Source: Fluviispira multicolorata (GTDB lineage Bacteria > Bdellovibrionota_B > Oligoflexia > Silvanigrellales > Silvanigrellaceae). From it: 64,000 nucleotides of DNA. Positions 63,260 to 64,000 of this stretch are shown here, piece after piece. The translations under genes and the position numbers were made by a program. Location: the NCBI RefSeq assembly GCF_009208585.1, contig NZ_WFLN01000006.1, positions 186,001 to 250,000 of the forward strand, written 5' to 3'. A model generated the notes under the pieces. That model had not been told where the DNA came from, did not search any database, and saw only the letters and a list, made by a program, of their open reading frames with translations. How positions within the stretch are numbered: position 1 is the stretch's first letter; each line of letters starts with the position of its first letter.

Positions 63260-64000
63260 TTATTGTACCTGAATGAGAGAAAAATCTGCCGCGTCTTCAT
63301 AGAGAGAACGGATTCTCATTAAAAGGCAAAGTCTGTTTTTCTTCAATTCTCCATCCGGATCATTAACCATAACATTATCAAAAAATGAAGCCATTGGCTC
63401 TGCTAAACTTGCGAGCATAATTAGCAATTCTTCGTACCTTGCCCCTGCATGAAGTTCTTTTACCTTTAACTCAAGAGTGATGAGTTTTTCAAATAAAATT
63501 GCTTCTTCCTTTTCTTTAAATAAAGATGTGCTGATATTTTGATCATTCCAATTTAAAGTTAAATTTCTTGCTCTTCGATATGGTATAAGAGCTTCAAGTA
63601 ATGACCCCTTGCCCGTTTGCTCAAGTGCTTTTGCAATAGCGTGTGCAAAACTTTTAACCTTAACAAGAGGTTCAGATATGAGTTTTAAAGACAGCGCTTC
63701 AAGAGAACGAATATCAAAATCTTCTTTTAAGGTTGCCTTTATTCTATCAAGAATAAAGGCATGGATTTTAACTTCACTCTCCGGTGCAATTTTGTGAGTT
63801 TCTTTTAAAATATTCAAAGTTAAAGCAACAGCCTCTTTAACTGAAATAGGAAGAGAATTTATTTCATCTTTTAAACCTAAGAGTCGCGCAATACCAAGTG
63901 CATATCGTCTCATACCATATGGGTCTTTGTTACCTTTAACTTCTGCTCCGTGATTAATCATAATACATAAAGAATCAAGCTTATCTGCAAGTGATAAAAT
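63260..64000 (-). CDS. glyS: Glycyl-tRNA synthetase beta subunit, C-terminal part (runs off window)
   Basis: C-terminal portion of GlyS, which with GlyQ charges tRNA-Gly. The frame is open to the end of the window: the last 39 bases read ILSLADKLDSLCI in frame before the first internal Met at 63961. The GNKDPYGMRRYALGIARLL segment and the C-terminal anticodon-binding region (FFDNVMVNDPDGELKKNRLC) are characteristic. The remaining N-terminal part lies beyond base 64000. It leads the ribF-ppk-ppx run. Confidence 0.94.
   Translation of the reverse strand: MLSLADKLDSLCIMINHGAEVKGNKDPYGMRRYALGIARLLGLKDEINSLPISVKEAVALTLNILKETHKIAPESEVKIHAFILDRIKATLKEDFDIRSLEALSLKLISEPLVKVKSFAHAIAKALEQTGKGSLLEALIPYRRARNLTLNWNDQNISTSLFKEKEEAILFEKLITLELKVKELHAGARYEELLIMLASLAEPMASFFDNVMVNDPDGELKKNRLCLLMRIRSLYEDAADFSLIQVQ

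Noticed and set aside
1..64000. CRISPR array, rRNA genes, prophage or origin of replication
   Set aside because: No regularly spaced repeats, rRNA sequence, phage structural genes or DnaA-box cluster was seen anywhere in the window.

Overview
The window is about two-thirds A+T or more and gene-dense. It comes from a Gram-negative bacterium: there is a TolC/RND efflux operon, a heptosyltransferase-type GT9 enzyme, an outer-membrane beta-barrel protein, RodZ, and GlyS of the separate alpha/beta glycine-tRNA ligase type. The AT-rich composition and mix of functions suggest a Bdellovibrionota/Oligoflexia-like lineage (Silvanigrella-type). That placement is an inference from general knowledge and needs marker-gene phylogeny.

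Layout. 1-9.2 kb: the 3' part of ftsH; a stand-alone EF/CyaA/ExoY-type nucleotidyl cyclase toxin homologue on the minus strand; an unknown membrane-anchored protein, a YtnP-like metallo-beta-lactamase-fold hydrolase and rsmI; a fatty-acid desaturase preceded by a long-loop inverted repeat; a Dam-like adenine methylase and a small zinc-ribbon protein. 9.2-13.7 kb: an AT-rich accessory stretch with an unknown two-TM protein, an orphan type III Mod-like methyltransferase, a GT-C-like membrane protein and tRNA-Arg(CCU). 13.9-26.1 kb: a short ComEC-like protein, ligA, rodZ, ftsK, an EI24/CysZ-like protein, a DUF1003 protein, leuS and a TerC protein.

26.2-38.4 kb is the most interesting region, a compact biosynthetic locus. 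Minus-strand genes encode, in order of transcription, a WH-motif protein, an A-T-TE NRPS, an ABC exporter, then a second NRPS (AurF-like diiron oxygenase - A - T - C), a secreted cyanovirin-N-homology lectin, a cupin and a PHYHD1-like Fe(II)/2-oxoglutarate dioxygenase. Between the two halves, on the opposite strand, lies a 46-residue Gly/Cys-rich peptide gene behind a near-perfect sigma70-type promoter. The assembly line has two A domains and one complete C domain, so the simplest product is an N-oxygenated or otherwise oxidised dipeptide released by a thioesterase whose nucleophile is Cys rather than Ser. A degenerate IS5-type transposase fragment marks the upstream edge.

38.7-50.6 kb: a HAD phosphatase, a Nudix hydrolase, an Xaa-Pro dipeptidase, malic enzyme, a lone receiver domain with a MerR-like HTH protein, and a TolC - adaptor - RND operon with a candidate operator. 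50.7-56.1 kb: seven overlapping or abutting minus-strand genes including a type III polyketide synthase, a small membrane protein and a UbiG-like methyltransferase, probably making a methylated phenolic lipid or pyrone. 56.1-64 kb: rnhA, an unknown secreted protein, ppx and ppk1 (overlapping), ribF and the 3' end of glyS.

Several convergent gene pairs are closed by long perfect inverted repeats that overlap a stop codon. Many starts were moved to the codon with the best-spaced Shine-Dalgarno sequence.
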